A stretch of 50,073 bases of DNA from an uncultured Prevotellaceae bacterium (GTDB taxonomy: Bacteria > Bacteroidota > Bacteroidia > Bacteroidales > Bacteroidaceae). This document shows positions 7,981 through 18,200 of this stretch, in pieces. Position 1 is the first letter of the stretch; the number at the start of each line of letters is the position of its first letter. Where the stretch lies: NCBI GenBank assembly GCA_947166655.1, contig CAMVFC010000005.1, positions 1-50,073 of the forward strand, read 5' to 3'. Made by a program: the position numbers and the translations under genes. The notes under the pieces are model-generated. The model was not told the origin of the DNA. It was given only the letters and a program-made list of their open reading frames with translations, and did not search any database.

Positions 7981-10902
7981 ATGAAACGCGCGCACGCGAT
8001 AAGCCTTTTCTTCCTCCTGCTGACGGCAGGACTCGTTGCGGCGTGCTCCACACAGAAGAACACTGCCGGCACTCGCTTCTACCACAGCACGACGGCTCAC
8101 TTCAACACGATTTACAACGGACGAGTCGCTTTCAACGAAGGCATCGAGGCACAGGAAAAGGGACACGTGGACAACTACACCGAACTGCTGCCCATGTACA
8201 TCGTTGCCAGCAAGAAGACGGCCGGCATCGGCAAGGGCAACTTCGAGACGGCCATAGAGAAATGTGAGAAAGCCATCAAGAAACACTCCATCAAGAAGAA
8301 GCCGAAGAAGCCCAGCGGCAGGATGTCGGACAAGCAGAAAGCCTACTTCGCACGCCGCGAGTTCAACCCCTATCTGCGCCACGCCTGGATGATGTTCGCC
8401 GACGCGCAGTTCCAAAAAGGCGAGTTCATCGAGGCGGCATCCAGCTACAACTACATCTTACAGCTCTACGCCAACCAACCTGCCGTCGCAAGCGTAGCAC
8501 GTGCACGACTGGCGCGCTGCTACGTGCTGCTCGACTGGCCCTACGATGCCGAGGATGTGTTCAACAAAATCAGCCGAGACAGCATCACACGCCGAGGTCT
8601 GAGAGAACTGGAAGCCTCCAGAGCGGCTTATCTGATAGCCACCGAACAGTACGAAGCGGCCATCGAACCCCTGCGCAACAGCATACGCGATGCCAAGGGA
8701 AGCCTGCAGAAGGCACGACTGTACTACCTGCTCGGACAGCTCTGTCAGCTGACAGGAAAAAAGGAAGAAGCCTACCGGGCCTTGCGGAAATGCGTCAGAC
8801 AGAACCCGCCTTATGAGCTGGCCTTCAATGCACGAATCATGCAGACCGAGGTGATGGCCGAGGGACAGGGAAAGAGTATGATCCGACGCCTGAGGCGCAT
8901 GGCCAAGAACCCCAACAATGCCAACTACCTGGACCGCATCTATTATGCCATAGGCAACATCTATCTGGCTGACCGCGATACCATGCAGACCATCTACGCA
9001 TGGAAGAAAGGCATCGAGGAGAGCACACAAAACGGATTCGCCAAGGCGGTCGTGCTGGAACACCTGGGAGAGCTCTACTGGGAACGGGAGAACTATATCG
9101 ACGCCACCGAATGCTATAACCAGCTGGCAAGCCTCATGGACAAGGAGAACGACCGCTATGAGCAGACACAGCTGCGCAGCAAGATGCTCACGGAGATTGA
9201 GCCACACCTCTCTGCAGTGAAACTGCAAGACAGCCTGCAGGCGCTGGCCAAATTGCCGGAAAAGGAGTACCTGGCTGCCATCGACCGCGTCATCGACGAA
9301 CTGAAGAAAAAGGAAAAGGAAGCTGAGAAGCGTGCCGACGCTCAAGGACTGACCGCCACTCGCAACGCACAGGCCGCCGCACAAAGTACGGCCAACAGGG
9401 CGTCGACCGCGGCCGGAGCACAGCGGGGACAGAAACAGACTACCTTTTACTTCTATAACCCGCAGACCGTGCAACAGGGTAAGCAGACCTTCCAGAAGCA
9501 ATGGGGCAACCGACCGAACGAAGACAACTGGCGACGAAGCAGCAAGGCACGACAGGATTCGGGCGAAGGCTTTGAAGAAATCGACTACGCCGCAGAAGAC
9601 AGCCTGGCCGAGCTGGGAGAAATCGCCGAAGAAGAGCTCGACGAGGAGGAACAGCGCCTGAAGGATTCTCTGGAAAACGACCCGCACCACCGCGAGTTCT
9701 ACCTCAAGCAGATTCCCTTCACCGAGGAGCAAAGGGCCGAATCGGATGCCCTCATCCTCGACGGACTCTACCACGGAGGCGTACTTCTCATGGAGAAAAT
9801 AGGCAACTACGCCCTGGCTGAAAAGACGCTCAACCGCCTCATCGCGCAGTTCCCGGACTTCGAGCAGATGGACGACGTATACTATCATCTCTTCCTCTTA
9901 GCGATGCGTCGCAACGATGATGAGGCCACGGCACGACACCTGCAAGTGCTGCAAAACAGCTTCCCCGACAGTCGTCTCACGCGCACCGTGTCGAACCCGC
10001 ACTTCATCGACTACGCCATCCGCGGCCGGCACATCGAGGACTCGCTCTACGCCGATGCCTACAATGCCTATCGCGAAGAACGCTACCAGCGCGTCGACAG
10101 CCTCTTCCGGCAGAGCACGGCTGACTTCCCTGAAGGGACGCACCGCGGAAAACTGCTCTTCGTACACGCTATGTCGCAACTCTACAGCGGCCAGCGCGAC
10201 TCGTTCCTTGTGGAAATGAAGGAAGTGGCGCAGAAATTCTCGAAGGACGAGATTGCTACTCTGGCCAGCGCCATCGTCAAAGGGCTGGAAGAAGGGCGCC
10301 TGTTGGCATCGGAGCGCTGGGATGCCAGCAGCATCTGGAGCCGTCGCGGCGTAGAACTCACGGCCGACAGCACGTCCGCGGACACGCTGGTGGCCGACCC
10401 GCTCGTGCCTTACGTCTTCGTGCTGGCATACCCATCGGGCGAACTCGATGAGGACCAACTGCTTTTCGAGATGGCTCGCTACAACTTCACCTCGTTCATG
10501 GCGCGCAACTTCGATATCGAAATCGTCGCGGGCGGCGCCATCAGCCAGCTGCGCGTCAGTGGCTTTCAGAACTACGACGAGGTACACACCTACGCACAGC
10601 AACTCTATGCCGACAGCCACATGCGCACACGGCTCGAAGGTATCAGGGCCATCCTCATCAGCGAGGAGAACCTGAAACTGCTGGGCACGCGCTACAGTTA
10701 CGACGATTACGCCGAGTTCTACGATGCTGAGCTCTCGCCACTCGAGGTGCCCGAAGATGTGAACCTCGACGAACCGGAGGTGGAAACCATCGACCCCGAC
10801 GACGTTCCGGGACCTGGCGAAGCACCTACCGAGGAAGGTGAGGAGGACGAAGAGGGCACTCCGGCCACCACAACAGATGACGACGAAGACTGGTTATGGT
10901 AA
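7981..10902 (+). CDS. porW: PorW/SprE-like TPR lipoprotein (type IX secretion accessory)
   Basis: A 973-residue lipoprotein (lipobox LVAACS near residues 19-24) made largely of tetratricopeptide-like helical repeats. The first block is about 100-430, then a charged linker rich in Lys/Glu/Gln and Ala (about 430-560), then further TPR-like repeats (about 590-720) and a C-terminal globular region. It ends in a very acidic Glu/Asp/Pro/Thr tail. Size, architecture and the FYHSTTAHFNTIYNG N-terminal motif match PorW of Porphyromonas and SprE of Flavobacterium, which support the T9SS motor and translocon. Related proteins also occur in Bacteroidetes without a complete T9SS, so function is inferred. 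The PorX-like gene follows within 50 nt. Confidence 0.85.
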   Translation: MKRAHAISLFFLLLTAGLVAACSTQKNTAGTRFYHSTTAHFNTIYNGRVAFNEGIEAQEKGHVDNYTELLPMYIVASKKTAGIGKGNFETAIEKCEKAIKKHSIKKKPKKPSGRMSDKQKAYFARREFNPYLRHAWMMFADAQFQKGEFIEAASSYNYILQLYANQPAVASVARARLARCYVLLDWPYDAEDVFNKISRDSITRRGLRELEASRAAYLIATEQYEAAIEPLRNSIRDAKGSLQKARLYYLLGQLCQLTGKKEEAYRALRKCVRQNPPYELAFNARIMQTEVMAEGQGKSMIRRLRRMAKNPNNANYLDRIYYAIGNIYLADRDTMQTIYAWKKGIEESTQNGFAKAVVLEHLGELYWERENYIDATECYNQLASLMDKENDRYEQTQLRSKMLTEIEPHLSAVKLQDSLQALAKLPEKEYLAAIDRVIDELKKKEKEAEKRADAQGLTATRNAQAAAQSTANRASTAAGAQRGQKQTTFYFYNPQTVQQGKQTFQKQWGNRPNEDNWRRSSKARQDSGEGFEEIDYAAEDSLAELGEIAEEELDEEEQRLKDSLENDPHHREFYLKQIPFTEEQRAESDALILDGLYHGGVLLMEKIGNYALAEKTLNRLIAQFPDFEQMDDVYYHLFLLAMRRNDDEATARHLQVLQNSFPDSRLTRTVSNPHFIDYAIRGRHIEDSLYADAYNAYREERYQRVDSLFRQSTADFPEGTHRGKLLFVHAMSQLYSGQRDSFLVEMKEVAQKFSKDEIATLASAIVKGLEEGRLLASERWDASSIWSRRGVELTADSTSADTLVADPLVPYVFVLAYPSGELDEDQLLFEMARYNFTSFMARNFDIEIVAGGAISQLRVSGFQNYDEVHTYAQQLYADSHMRTRLEGIRAILISEENLKLLGTRYSYDDYAEFYDAELSPLEVPEDVNLDEPEVETIDPDDVPGPGEAPTEEGEEDEEGTPATTTDDDEDWLW

Positions 10903-10951
10903 CTTTCCCCCGCCCTCACCGAATCATGACTTTCGCTATTTATCCTACGCT

Positions 10952-12520
10952 ATGAAAGATTCAATTACTGCCCGCCTACTCTGGGTGGACGACGAGATAG
11001 AGCTTTTGAAAGCGCATATCCTCTTCCTCCAGAAAAAAGGTTACGACGTGGAGACCGTGACCAATGGCTACGACGCCTTGGACCGCTGCGCCGAACAGAC
11101 GTTCGACCTCATCTTGCTCGACGAGAACATGCCGGGCATCAGCGGTCTGGAGACGCTACAGCGCATCAAGGAACTTACGCCGACGACACCTATCGTCATG
11201 GTGACGAAAAGCGAGGAAGAGAATATCATGGACCAGGCCATCGGCAGTCAGATCGCCGACTACCTCATCAAGCCCGTCAACCCGACACAAATCCTGCTGA
11301 CGCTGAAGAAGAACATCCACCGCCGCGAGATCGTGACGGAACAGACACAGACGGCCTATCAGCAGGACTTCAGCAAGATGAGCCTGCTCATCGATGACGC
11401 CACGCGCATCGACGACTGGATGGAAGTCTACCGCCGCCTGGTCAGTTGGGAACTGCAGCTTTCCGAGACCGACAGCGCCATGAAGGATATGCTCTCCATG
11501 CAGAAGAGCGAAGCCAACCGCCAGTTTGCACGCTTCATCACTAAGCACTACCTTAACTGGATTCAGGATGCACAGACCGTGGGCCGGCCCGAGGTGATGA
11601 GTCCCGACATCTTCAAGCGACGCGTGTTCCCGTTGCTGGACCAGGGCGAAAAAGTCTTCTTGCTCGTCATCGATAACTTCCGCTTCGACCAGTGGCGCGT
11701 ACTGATGGGCGAGATTGCAGACCAGTTCCAGATTGACGAAAGCCTATACTGTTCCATCCTGCCCACAGCAACACAATATGCGCGCAACGCCATCTTCTCA
11801 GGACTGATGCCGAACATCATCGCCGAGATGTTCCCTAACTTATGGGTGGACGAAGACAGCGAGGAGGGCAAGAACCTGAACGAAGCGCCCCTCATCCAGA
11901 CACAGTTCGACCGCTACCGCCGCAAGCATACCTTCACTTACCACAAGGTGAACGACTCCGCAGCTGCAGAACGGTTGACACAACAGCTGCCGCAGCTGGC
12001 GAAGTACGACCTCACGGTGTGCGTGCTCAACTTCATCGACATGCTCAGCCATGCCCGCACAGAAAGCCGCATGGTGCGTGAGCTGGCATCGAATGAAGCG
12101 GCCTACCGCAGCATCACGCAGAGCTGGTTCCGCCATTCTGCCGTCGGTGACCTCTTCCGCGCCTTGGCAGCATCAGACTATCGCATCGTCCTGACGACCG
12201 ACCACGGCAGCATCCGATGCAGTTCGCCCATCCGTGTGAAGGGAGACAAGAATACCAACACCAATCTACGCTATAAGCTCGGGAAGAACCTCGACTACAA
12301 TCCCAAAGAGGTGTTCGATATCACCGACCCGCATCAGGCGCAACTGCCTGCTCCCAACCTTTCCACACGTTACATCTTCGCCACGGGCGACGCCTTCTTC
12401 GCCTATCCCAACAACTACAACTACTACGTCAGTTACTACCGCGACACGTTCCAGCACGGAGGCATCTCCATGGAGGAAATGCTCATTCCCCTCATTGAGC
12501 TTACGCCAAAGAGGAGGTGA
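10952..12520 (+). CDS. porX: PorX-like response regulator with PglZ domain
   Basis: A 522-residue two-component regulator. Residues 1-125 form a CheY-like receiver: acidic pair D13/D14, phospho-acceptor D57 in LILLDENMPG, T in VMVTKSE and K in DYLIKPVNP. A helical linker is followed by a PglZ/alkaline-phosphatase-superfamily domain (about 210-520) with candidate metal-site segments IDNFRFDQWR, SILPTATQYARNAIFSG, NFIDMLSH and TTDHGSIR. PorX of Porphyromonas works with the kinase PorY and sigma factor SigP to control T9SS genes, and its PglZ domain is reported to be a zinc phosphodiesterase acting on oligonucleotides. The ATG at 10952 starts the receiver. It lies 49 nt after porW and upstream of tsaE, a linkage I recall from other Bacteroidetes. 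Confidence 0.94.
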   Translation: MKDSITARLLWVDDEIELLKAHILFLQKKGYDVETVTNGYDALDRCAEQTFDLILLDENMPGISGLETLQRIKELTPTTPIVMVTKSEEENIMDQAIGSQIADYLIKPVNPTQILLTLKKNIHRREIVTEQTQTAYQQDFSKMSLLIDDATRIDDWMEVYRRLVSWELQLSETDSAMKDMLSMQKSEANRQFARFITKHYLNWIQDAQTVGRPEVMSPDIFKRRVFPLLDQGEKVFLLVIDNFRFDQWRVLMGEIADQFQIDESLYCSILPTATQYARNAIFSGLMPNIIAEMFPNLWVDEDSEEGKNLNEAPLIQTQFDRYRRKHTFTYHKVNDSAAAERLTQQLPQLAKYDLTVCVLNFIDMLSHARTESRMVRELASNEAAYRSITQSWFRHSAVGDLFRALAASDYRIVLTTDHGSIRCSSPIRVKGDKNTNTNLRYKLGKNLDYNPKEVFDITDPHQAQLPAPNLSTRYIFATGDAFFAYPNNYNYYVSYYRDTFQHGGISMEEMLIPLIELTPKRR

Positions 12521-12528
12521 GAGGGACG

Positions 12529-12660
12529 ATGAAAGGTTGAAAGATTGAAAAATTGGAAGGTTGAAGAATTGAAACGTTGGAAGGTTGAAGAATTGAAAGG
12601 TTGAAAGATGGAGAAATTGAAAAGTTGAAAGAATTGAAACGTTGGAAGGTTGAAAGAATG
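12529..12660. repeat. Low-complexity GTTGAAAG-type tandem repeat between porX and tsaE
   Basis: Degenerate 7-8 bp iterations of TTGAAAG/TTGGAAG fill about 130 bp. A longer unit (AATTGAAACGTTGGAAGG plus a few bases) recurs at 12567-12589 and 12632-12654, 65 bp apart. No gene is present in it. The rest of the gap, to 12803, contains an A/T run near 12680 and no clear promoter. Confidence 0.8.
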
Positions 12661-12803
12661 AAAGTGGAAACGTTAAACCTATAATATATATAGCCCCTTC
12701 CCCGAGGCTGCCGTCCTGCCGAGGAGCAGACCGCTGGAAAGAACATCAAGTGAACCGGCAAAGCAGACGTAGAGGGGATTCGGGGCTCTCACCAAGTCCT
12801 ATC

Positions 12804-13238
12804 ATGGAAATAAAGATTACCCACATCGAAGATATCGACGCTGCGGCACGCGAGTTCATCACGGCCGTCGGCGACCGCCGCATCATAGCCTTCTACGGCA
12901 CGATGGGAGCGGGCAAGACCACTTTTATCCGCGCCCTCTGCAGCGCCCTCGGCGTCAGGTCACAGGTCACTTCGCCTACCTTCGCCATTGTCAACGAATA
13001 TGAGATTGCGGGCGACGACGGCACTCATTCGTCACTCCATTCCTCCGTTTTTCATTTTGACTTCTACCGCATCCGCCGCTTGGAAGAGGCCATGGACATC
13101 GGCTTCGAGGACTATTTGTGCAGCGGCCATTGGTGTCTCATCGAATGGCCGGAGCTGGTGGAGCCTTTGTTGCCCGAGGAGACACTCTGCGTACACCTTA
13201 CCGTAGGTCCCGACGACAGCCGTCTGCTGTCATTTTAA
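12804..13238 (+). CDS. tsaE: tRNA threonylcarbamoyladenosine biosynthesis ATPase TsaE
   Basis: TsaE is the small P-loop ATPase that works with TsaB and TsaD to install t6A at position 37 of ANN-decoding tRNAs. The 144-residue protein carries the Walker A loop GTMGAGKTT (32-40), the TSPTFAIVNEY segment after it, HFDFYRI and the C-terminal IEWPE motif. The ATG at 12804 is used because the longer in-frame extension from 12750 has no family-like sequence and follows the repeat-rich gap. Its last nine bases overlap, in convergent orientation, the end of the broken gene at 13230. Confidence 0.95.
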   Translation: MEIKITHIEDIDAAAREFITAVGDRRIIAFYGTMGAGKTTFIRALCSALGVRSQVTSPTFAIVNEYEIAGDDGTHSSLHSSVFHFDFYRIRRLEEAMDIGFEDYLCSGHWCLIEWPELVEPLLPEETLCVHLTVGPDDSRLLSF

Positions 13239-13796
13239 CCTATACACAAGCTGCAACTGCAAATCCGTTTTCCAGGCCGAGCGTATCTGCGTCGGCCCGG
13301 AAGAGATGGCGTTGCGGTCGTCATAGTGCGTCAGTCCCAGTTTTCCCTGAACGGACAGACGACGGTCTGCCGCCTGCCAGCGCATCGTGAGCGCCAGCCG
13401 CTCGCCCCGGCCGTAGAGGCTGACCAGGCCAAAAGTCTGGGCCAGCGACGGTTCATAGACAAAGAGTCGTGCGTCGAAATCCGTGGTGTAGAACCACATC
13501 GCCATCAGCGAAGCGCGCCATCGTCCCTCCCGTTGCCGATAGTCTGCCCGCGGCGCCAGGACATAGCCGTGGCTGTCCGCCCCATTTTCATGAAAGAGAT
13601 GATACATCGCCACACCCTGCAATTGCCACGTCAGCGAGAGCGGATGCACATACGTGGCCCGCAGTCGGTGGCTGAGGTAGCGGCGGTCGCTTCGTTCCTT
13701 GCTCTTAGCACGGTAGCGCAATGTCAGCGTCTGGTGCTGTGGCAGCTGCCAGCGCGTCTGCACCATAGCTTCCCACCCCGTTGAATAGTGCGTCAT
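13230..13796 (-). pseudogene. C-terminal fragment of the interrupted helix-hairpin-helix/beta-barrel gene
   Basis: This 188-codon frame is in the same reading frame as the upstream gene ending at 13809, separated only by a TGA codon (13809-13811) and four sense codons. Joined through the stop, the sequence reads FYSP-stop-PRYGMTHYSTG, which resembles the FPWxRYG...SSG motif I recall from this Bacteroidetes family. A Trp (TGG) there becomes TGA by one base change. The fragment holds the last beta-barrel-like strands (alternating aromatic/polar pattern, ending LQLQLVYRLK). The ATG at 13796 has no promoter or ribosome site I can see, so independent translation is unlikely. Confidence 0.75.
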
Positions 13797-13808
13797 GCCG
13801 TAGCGAGG

Positions 13809-15230
13809 TCACGGTGAGTAGAACGCGTCGAAGTAAGTCTGCAGGTCCATTGGCCCCAGGCGTTCCGCATCGAACAGCAGACAGAGTCCGCTCTCGTTCT
13901 GCACGCGGCTGTTCTCTCCGTAGGCCGAAGCCAGCGCCGAGTAGTACCTGCTGCCGTAATAGCGTTGGATGACTGACAGCTGTGTGGAGGCGTTCATCCG
14001 CCACGCAGCCTTGTTCAGCATGGCCAGACCATGGTTGCCGTCGGCCATACTCTGCGCCACTTCTCCGCTGACCGTAAGGTGCGAGAGGCGCAAGCCATAG
14101 TCCACCGAGGCATTGCCGAAGAGGTATCCCTGCGGTGCCGTCTGCTGATAGAGCGCATTTCCGCGTACGAAGCGACGGTTGTAATACTGAAAGAGCCCCG
14201 TTGCCCCCAACCACCACGGCCCCTTCGCCCACGCCACATGCACGGCAGCCGTCTGCGCTGTCAGGTTGTGGCGCCTTTGCCGCTCGCTTTGCGTGCGGTG
14301 CATTCCCGAGGTGAGCAGCGTCTGCACCGAGCCGTCGTCCCGCAGTGTGGCATCCAGGCGGCGGCGGGAATAGAAGGCTGTCACGCGTCCGTAGGCTCCA
14401 ATACGCCATGTGGTGGCCAGGCCGCGCAGGTAGTTCACCTCGTCCGCCGAGCGATGCGGCCGCACTCCGCCTGCCGTGCGCCACACGCCCGTCATCTGCT
14501 TGCCCAGGCGGAAGCCATTGTTCACCACCAGTCCCTCGCCGAACCCCGCCTTGTAGTCCCCCAGGATGAGCGTCTCCATACGCCCGATGTCACTCAGACA
14601 TACGTGTCCGCCCATCTCGTCCCACAGCACCCGCTCGCGGCACAGCAGCGGTTCGCCGGCATCACTCTCCGCGCGCAGTCCATAGCTCCAGTGCGGACCT
14701 GCCTGTCCGTTGTATCGCCATCGATGAGCGATGCCCTGCTGCCAGGGCCATCCCTCGCGGCGATAGAACGGCACATCGACGCGTGTCTGCCACTCATGCC
14801 GCAGGCGAAGCCGCCGTCGCAGGCTGTCGCGTCGGAACGAAGACGGCCGCGTCGAGGCCTCCACGGCGACGAACTGTCGCAGCCAGCGCCTCTCGCGCAG
14901 CCCGAGGGAGCCGACAAACATCAGCTCGCCCAGCGAACGCATCGGCCCATGGGTGGCCAGGTAGTCCACCAGGTCGTCCACCTGTTGCGCCGTGAGGAAC
15001 GGCAGCTGTCGGAAAGCATCGCGGGGCGTCGACGGCGCAAGCGCAAGGGGATGTTCATGCAGATCCATCAGTTCCTCCACCACACTCTCGTCCATCTCCG
15101 CGTCCCCCGCCTCATCAGCGAGTGCCGCCATCAGCTCCTCCCACTCAGGATTTTCCTGAGCACGAAGACTGATGGCGGCACCCGACAGCAGGAGCAGTAT
15201 CAGACTAACGTACCAACACCTTCTGGCCAT
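13809..15230 (-). CDS. Helix-hairpin-helix / outer-membrane-like protein, cut short by an in-frame TGA
   Basis: A 473-residue product with signal peptide (MARRCWYVSLILLLLSG...RAQ) and a helix-hairpin-helix-like segment (about 75-120, PFLTAQQVDDLVDYLATHG and MRSLGELMFVGSLG). A long beta-rich region with alternating aromatic residues, as in an outer-membrane barrel, follows. Family members I recall run to about 650-700 residues. Here the frame stops at TGA 13809-13811 and the missing C-terminus continues in frame to 13230. The start at 15230 gives a clean signal peptide (an upstream ATG at 15248 adds six residues) and overlaps the end of the giant LRR gene by 26 nt, suggesting translational coupling. 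Function is unknown; it may be a pseudogene. Confidence 0.75.
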   Translation of the reverse strand: MARRCWYVSLILLLLSGAAISLRAQENPEWEELMAALADEAGDAEMDESVVEELMDLHEHPLALAPSTPRDAFRQLPFLTAQQVDDLVDYLATHGPMRSLGELMFVGSLGLRERRWLRQFVAVEASTRPSSFRRDSLRRRLRLRHEWQTRVDVPFYRREGWPWQQGIAHRWRYNGQAGPHWSYGLRAESDAGEPLLCRERVLWDEMGGHVCLSDIGRMETLILGDYKAGFGEGLVVNNGFRLGKQMTGVWRTAGGVRPHRSADEVNYLRGLATTWRIGAYGRVTAFYSRRRLDATLRDDGSVQTLLTSGMHRTQSERQRRHNLTAQTAAVHVAWAKGPWWLGATGLFQYYNRRFVRGNALYQQTAPQGYLFGNASVDYGLRLSHLTVSGEVAQSMADGNHGLAMLNKAAWRMNASTQLSVIQRYYGSRYYSALASAYGENSRVQNESGLCLLFDAERLGPMDLQTYFDAFYSP

Positions 15231-18200
15231 TAATGATGTAGAAGCCACGATGCAGGCGTGTCGAAGCGTTCATCTTACGTCCGCTGAGGTCGTAGACGCC
15301 CTCGACCTGCTTCTCCGGCAAGTCGGTCGGCAGTTCGCGAACGGCATTCACCACGTCGTCGAAGAGGCCGATCTCCTTGACGCCGGCAGCCGTGGTGGTG
15401 AAATAACACTCGAAGGGCATGGCCGGGCGGGAGTCTGCGAACTTCGTACGCAGCACGAAGGTACTGCCGTCATCGCGTCCTGTGCTGTTCCGGAAGAAGT
15501 CGTTCTTCACATTGAGAAGATAGTAGGAAGGTACATCCTGCGTCTGGAAGTTGGCATGCAGCGTGCGTGAGCCGCGTGTCACGCTCACCTCCTCCGTCGC
15601 CGGTATCCAAGCATTCTTGGCAGTAAAGGTCACCTTGCCAGCCATCTGGTAGTCGGCAGGATACTTGGAGTTGTTAGGCATGGAGATGATGTAAGGCTGA
15701 TTGGCACGGATGGAGTCAGCCTCGACCCATGCCTTGTCGCCGTCGGCGCTGTACGTGTAGAGCCAGAAGGGATGTGCGCCATGGATGACATCATCCTCCG
15801 AGACGGTGGCATACGGCACGATGTCGCGGCGAAGGTCGCTGTGATAGACGTTCTTCACCGTGAACGGCAGCACGAGAGTTTCCCATCCCTTCGCTGTCTG
15901 AGGCTGCGTCTCCATCGTGAACTGATGGACGTACTCGATTTGCGCAGCATAGAAGGGGATGGGACAATAGAAGTCGAAATAATTGATTCCTTCCTGGAGG
16001 CGAATCACCTTGTTGCTCTGATAGTAGTCGTTGTCGCCCTTCCAGAGGATATTCACGCCGCTGTTCTGCGGAGCATGCGAATTGTACTTCGTGTAGAAGA
16101 GCAGGTTGGGATTGCGGAACGAGCCCATGGCCTCGTCGGGGAACGGAAGGGTGCGGTTCCATACGATGGCCGCCAGATGTGTGCAACCGTCGAAGAGGTT
16201 GCTTCCCACAGACTGTATGGTACTGGGGAGGCTGACCGATCGCAGCTGCTCGTTACCTGCGAAAGCAGCGTCTTCGACGGACGTCACGGTATAGGTCGTT
16301 CCGTTGCGCTCCACCGTTTCGGGAATCAGGACGTCGCGGTTCAGGTAGTTACGTGGCATCACGCGCACCTCATTCTTCGTCAGATCGGGAATGCCGAAGG
16401 TGCAGTCGTTAGAGGCAAAAGTCGGGAAACCTTCGACAAACTGTATATACATCGAATATACACCATCCACAAGGTACTCCGTGAGGTCGAGATTGCCGTT
16501 ACCATCCACAAGGTTGGTTACATCATCGTCATTCACGGCCACTTGGTTGAGACGGGAGCCTGCATCGGGTTGTAAGTTGAAGAGGAAATTCTTCATCTTG
16601 GAAACATCGAGAATCGCCAAGCCAATAGCCGAGAACGTCAGAACCTCTCCGTTGAGTTTTACAGTTCCTTTACCCTCACGCAGTAAGTTCAACTCTACAC
16701 TTCGCTCCACGAAAGTCACCGTCAGCGTGGTGCCGTCCCGATAGACGCCCATAGCGAATGAGCCATCTTCTTTCAGTCGCGACGTGTAGTCCTCCACTGC
16801 CGTCACCTTGTCGTATTTAGCCTCAGCGTATCGATAGCCCTCGGCAGCTGCAATATGGAAGGTGACAGGATTCTCATCTTCGAAGATGGGAATGGATGTA
16901 GAACCCGTTCCGGCGGTGAAGGTCTGTCCGTAGCCATTGGTATAGCTGAGGGAGCCGTTGCCCACAATATTGACATTGAGATGCCATACCTTGCGCTCTG
17001 CGAATGTCACCGTCAGCGTGGTGCCGCCACGATAGACACCCATGGAGAGAGAGCCATCCTCTTTCACGCGCGAGGTGTAATCTTCCTGTTCTGTTACCTT
17101 ATCATAGACAGCCTTCTCAAAACGAGAGCCCATAGCTGCAGACACCTGAAGGGTAATGGGGTTCACATCTTCATCGAGGGGAATATCCGTTGACCCCGTA
17201 CTGGCAGTGAAAGTCTTTCCTTCGACATTGGTATAGCTGACCGTGCCATTGCCCTGCACGACAATCGTGATGTACTTGCCCGTAGCATCAAAGACATTCT
17301 TGAAGCGGCTCCAAGGCTCAGTCGAAGCGTAAGCCGCCTTTCCGCCTTTGTTCAGACGCAGTTCGGCATTCGTATAGGTATTAGATGCAAATGAGGTGCT
17401 CTGTGCCGTGGGCGGCGTTTCGCTGTTGACTGTCACCTGAGTGATACCTGAAATACCATAGAACGCATAGGAACCAATCGAAGTGACGCTGGCAGGGATA
17501 TTGATGGTTGTCAGACCCGTGGCATAGAACGCGTATGCCCCGATGGTCTGTAAAGTCGATGGCAGCGTGATGTTCTCCAGTGTTTTTATGTTTTGGAAAG
17601 TCCGATCTCCGATGGCCACGACGGTGTAACCGTTGGCCGTCGTCGGTACTGATACAGACGGTGAAGCAGCGCCGCCTATGACGCTACACGTCATATTGTT
17701 CACGCTCAAGATGGTGTACTCCAAGGGAACACCTTTATAAGTATAGCTGAAGGTGTCGCCGTCTTTCGGCTCCGTACCGTCTGTGATTGTTGTGAAACTG
17801 CTCCAAGGCGAGGCGTTCTGGTAGGCGCTTTTGCGGCCTTCGGGTACCGTCAGCGTGGCATTCGTATAGACGGCTGTTGAGAAGCTGGTGCTCTGTGCCG
17901 TGGGCGGTGTGGTAGCACGAACGGTGATGCTGGTGATGTTTCCGTTGCCGAAGAAAGCATAGCTGCCGATGCTTGTTACTTTCGCTCCCAGGGTAATCTT
18001 CGTCAGATTCGTGCAGCCGTAGAAGGCATAATTGCCGATGGTACGCAAGTTGGGAAGGTCGGGGAAGGTGGCGAGTTGACTGCCGCGGAAGGCATTCTGG
18101 CCGATGGTCTGAATGGTCGTTGGCAGGTTGATGCTGGTAAGGTTTGCATTCTGGAACACGCCATCGCCGACAGCAACAACGGTGTAATTGTTGGCTATCG

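Noticed and set aside
8458..9888. A 476-codon minus-strand open frame opposite the PorW-like gene
   Set aside because: No domain, no promoter and fully inside a well-supported lipoprotein gene.
13809..13811. Selenocysteine or TGA-as-Trp recoding
   Set aside because: No SECIS-like stem or sel genes were seen, TGA ends other genes here, and TGG is used for Trp throughout; a point mutation is simpler.
14031..15233. A 400-codon plus-strand open frame opposite the helix-hairpin-helix gene
   Set aside because: Its translation is low-complexity Arg/His/Gln-rich and unlike any protein, while the minus-strand frame has a signal peptide and family motifs.
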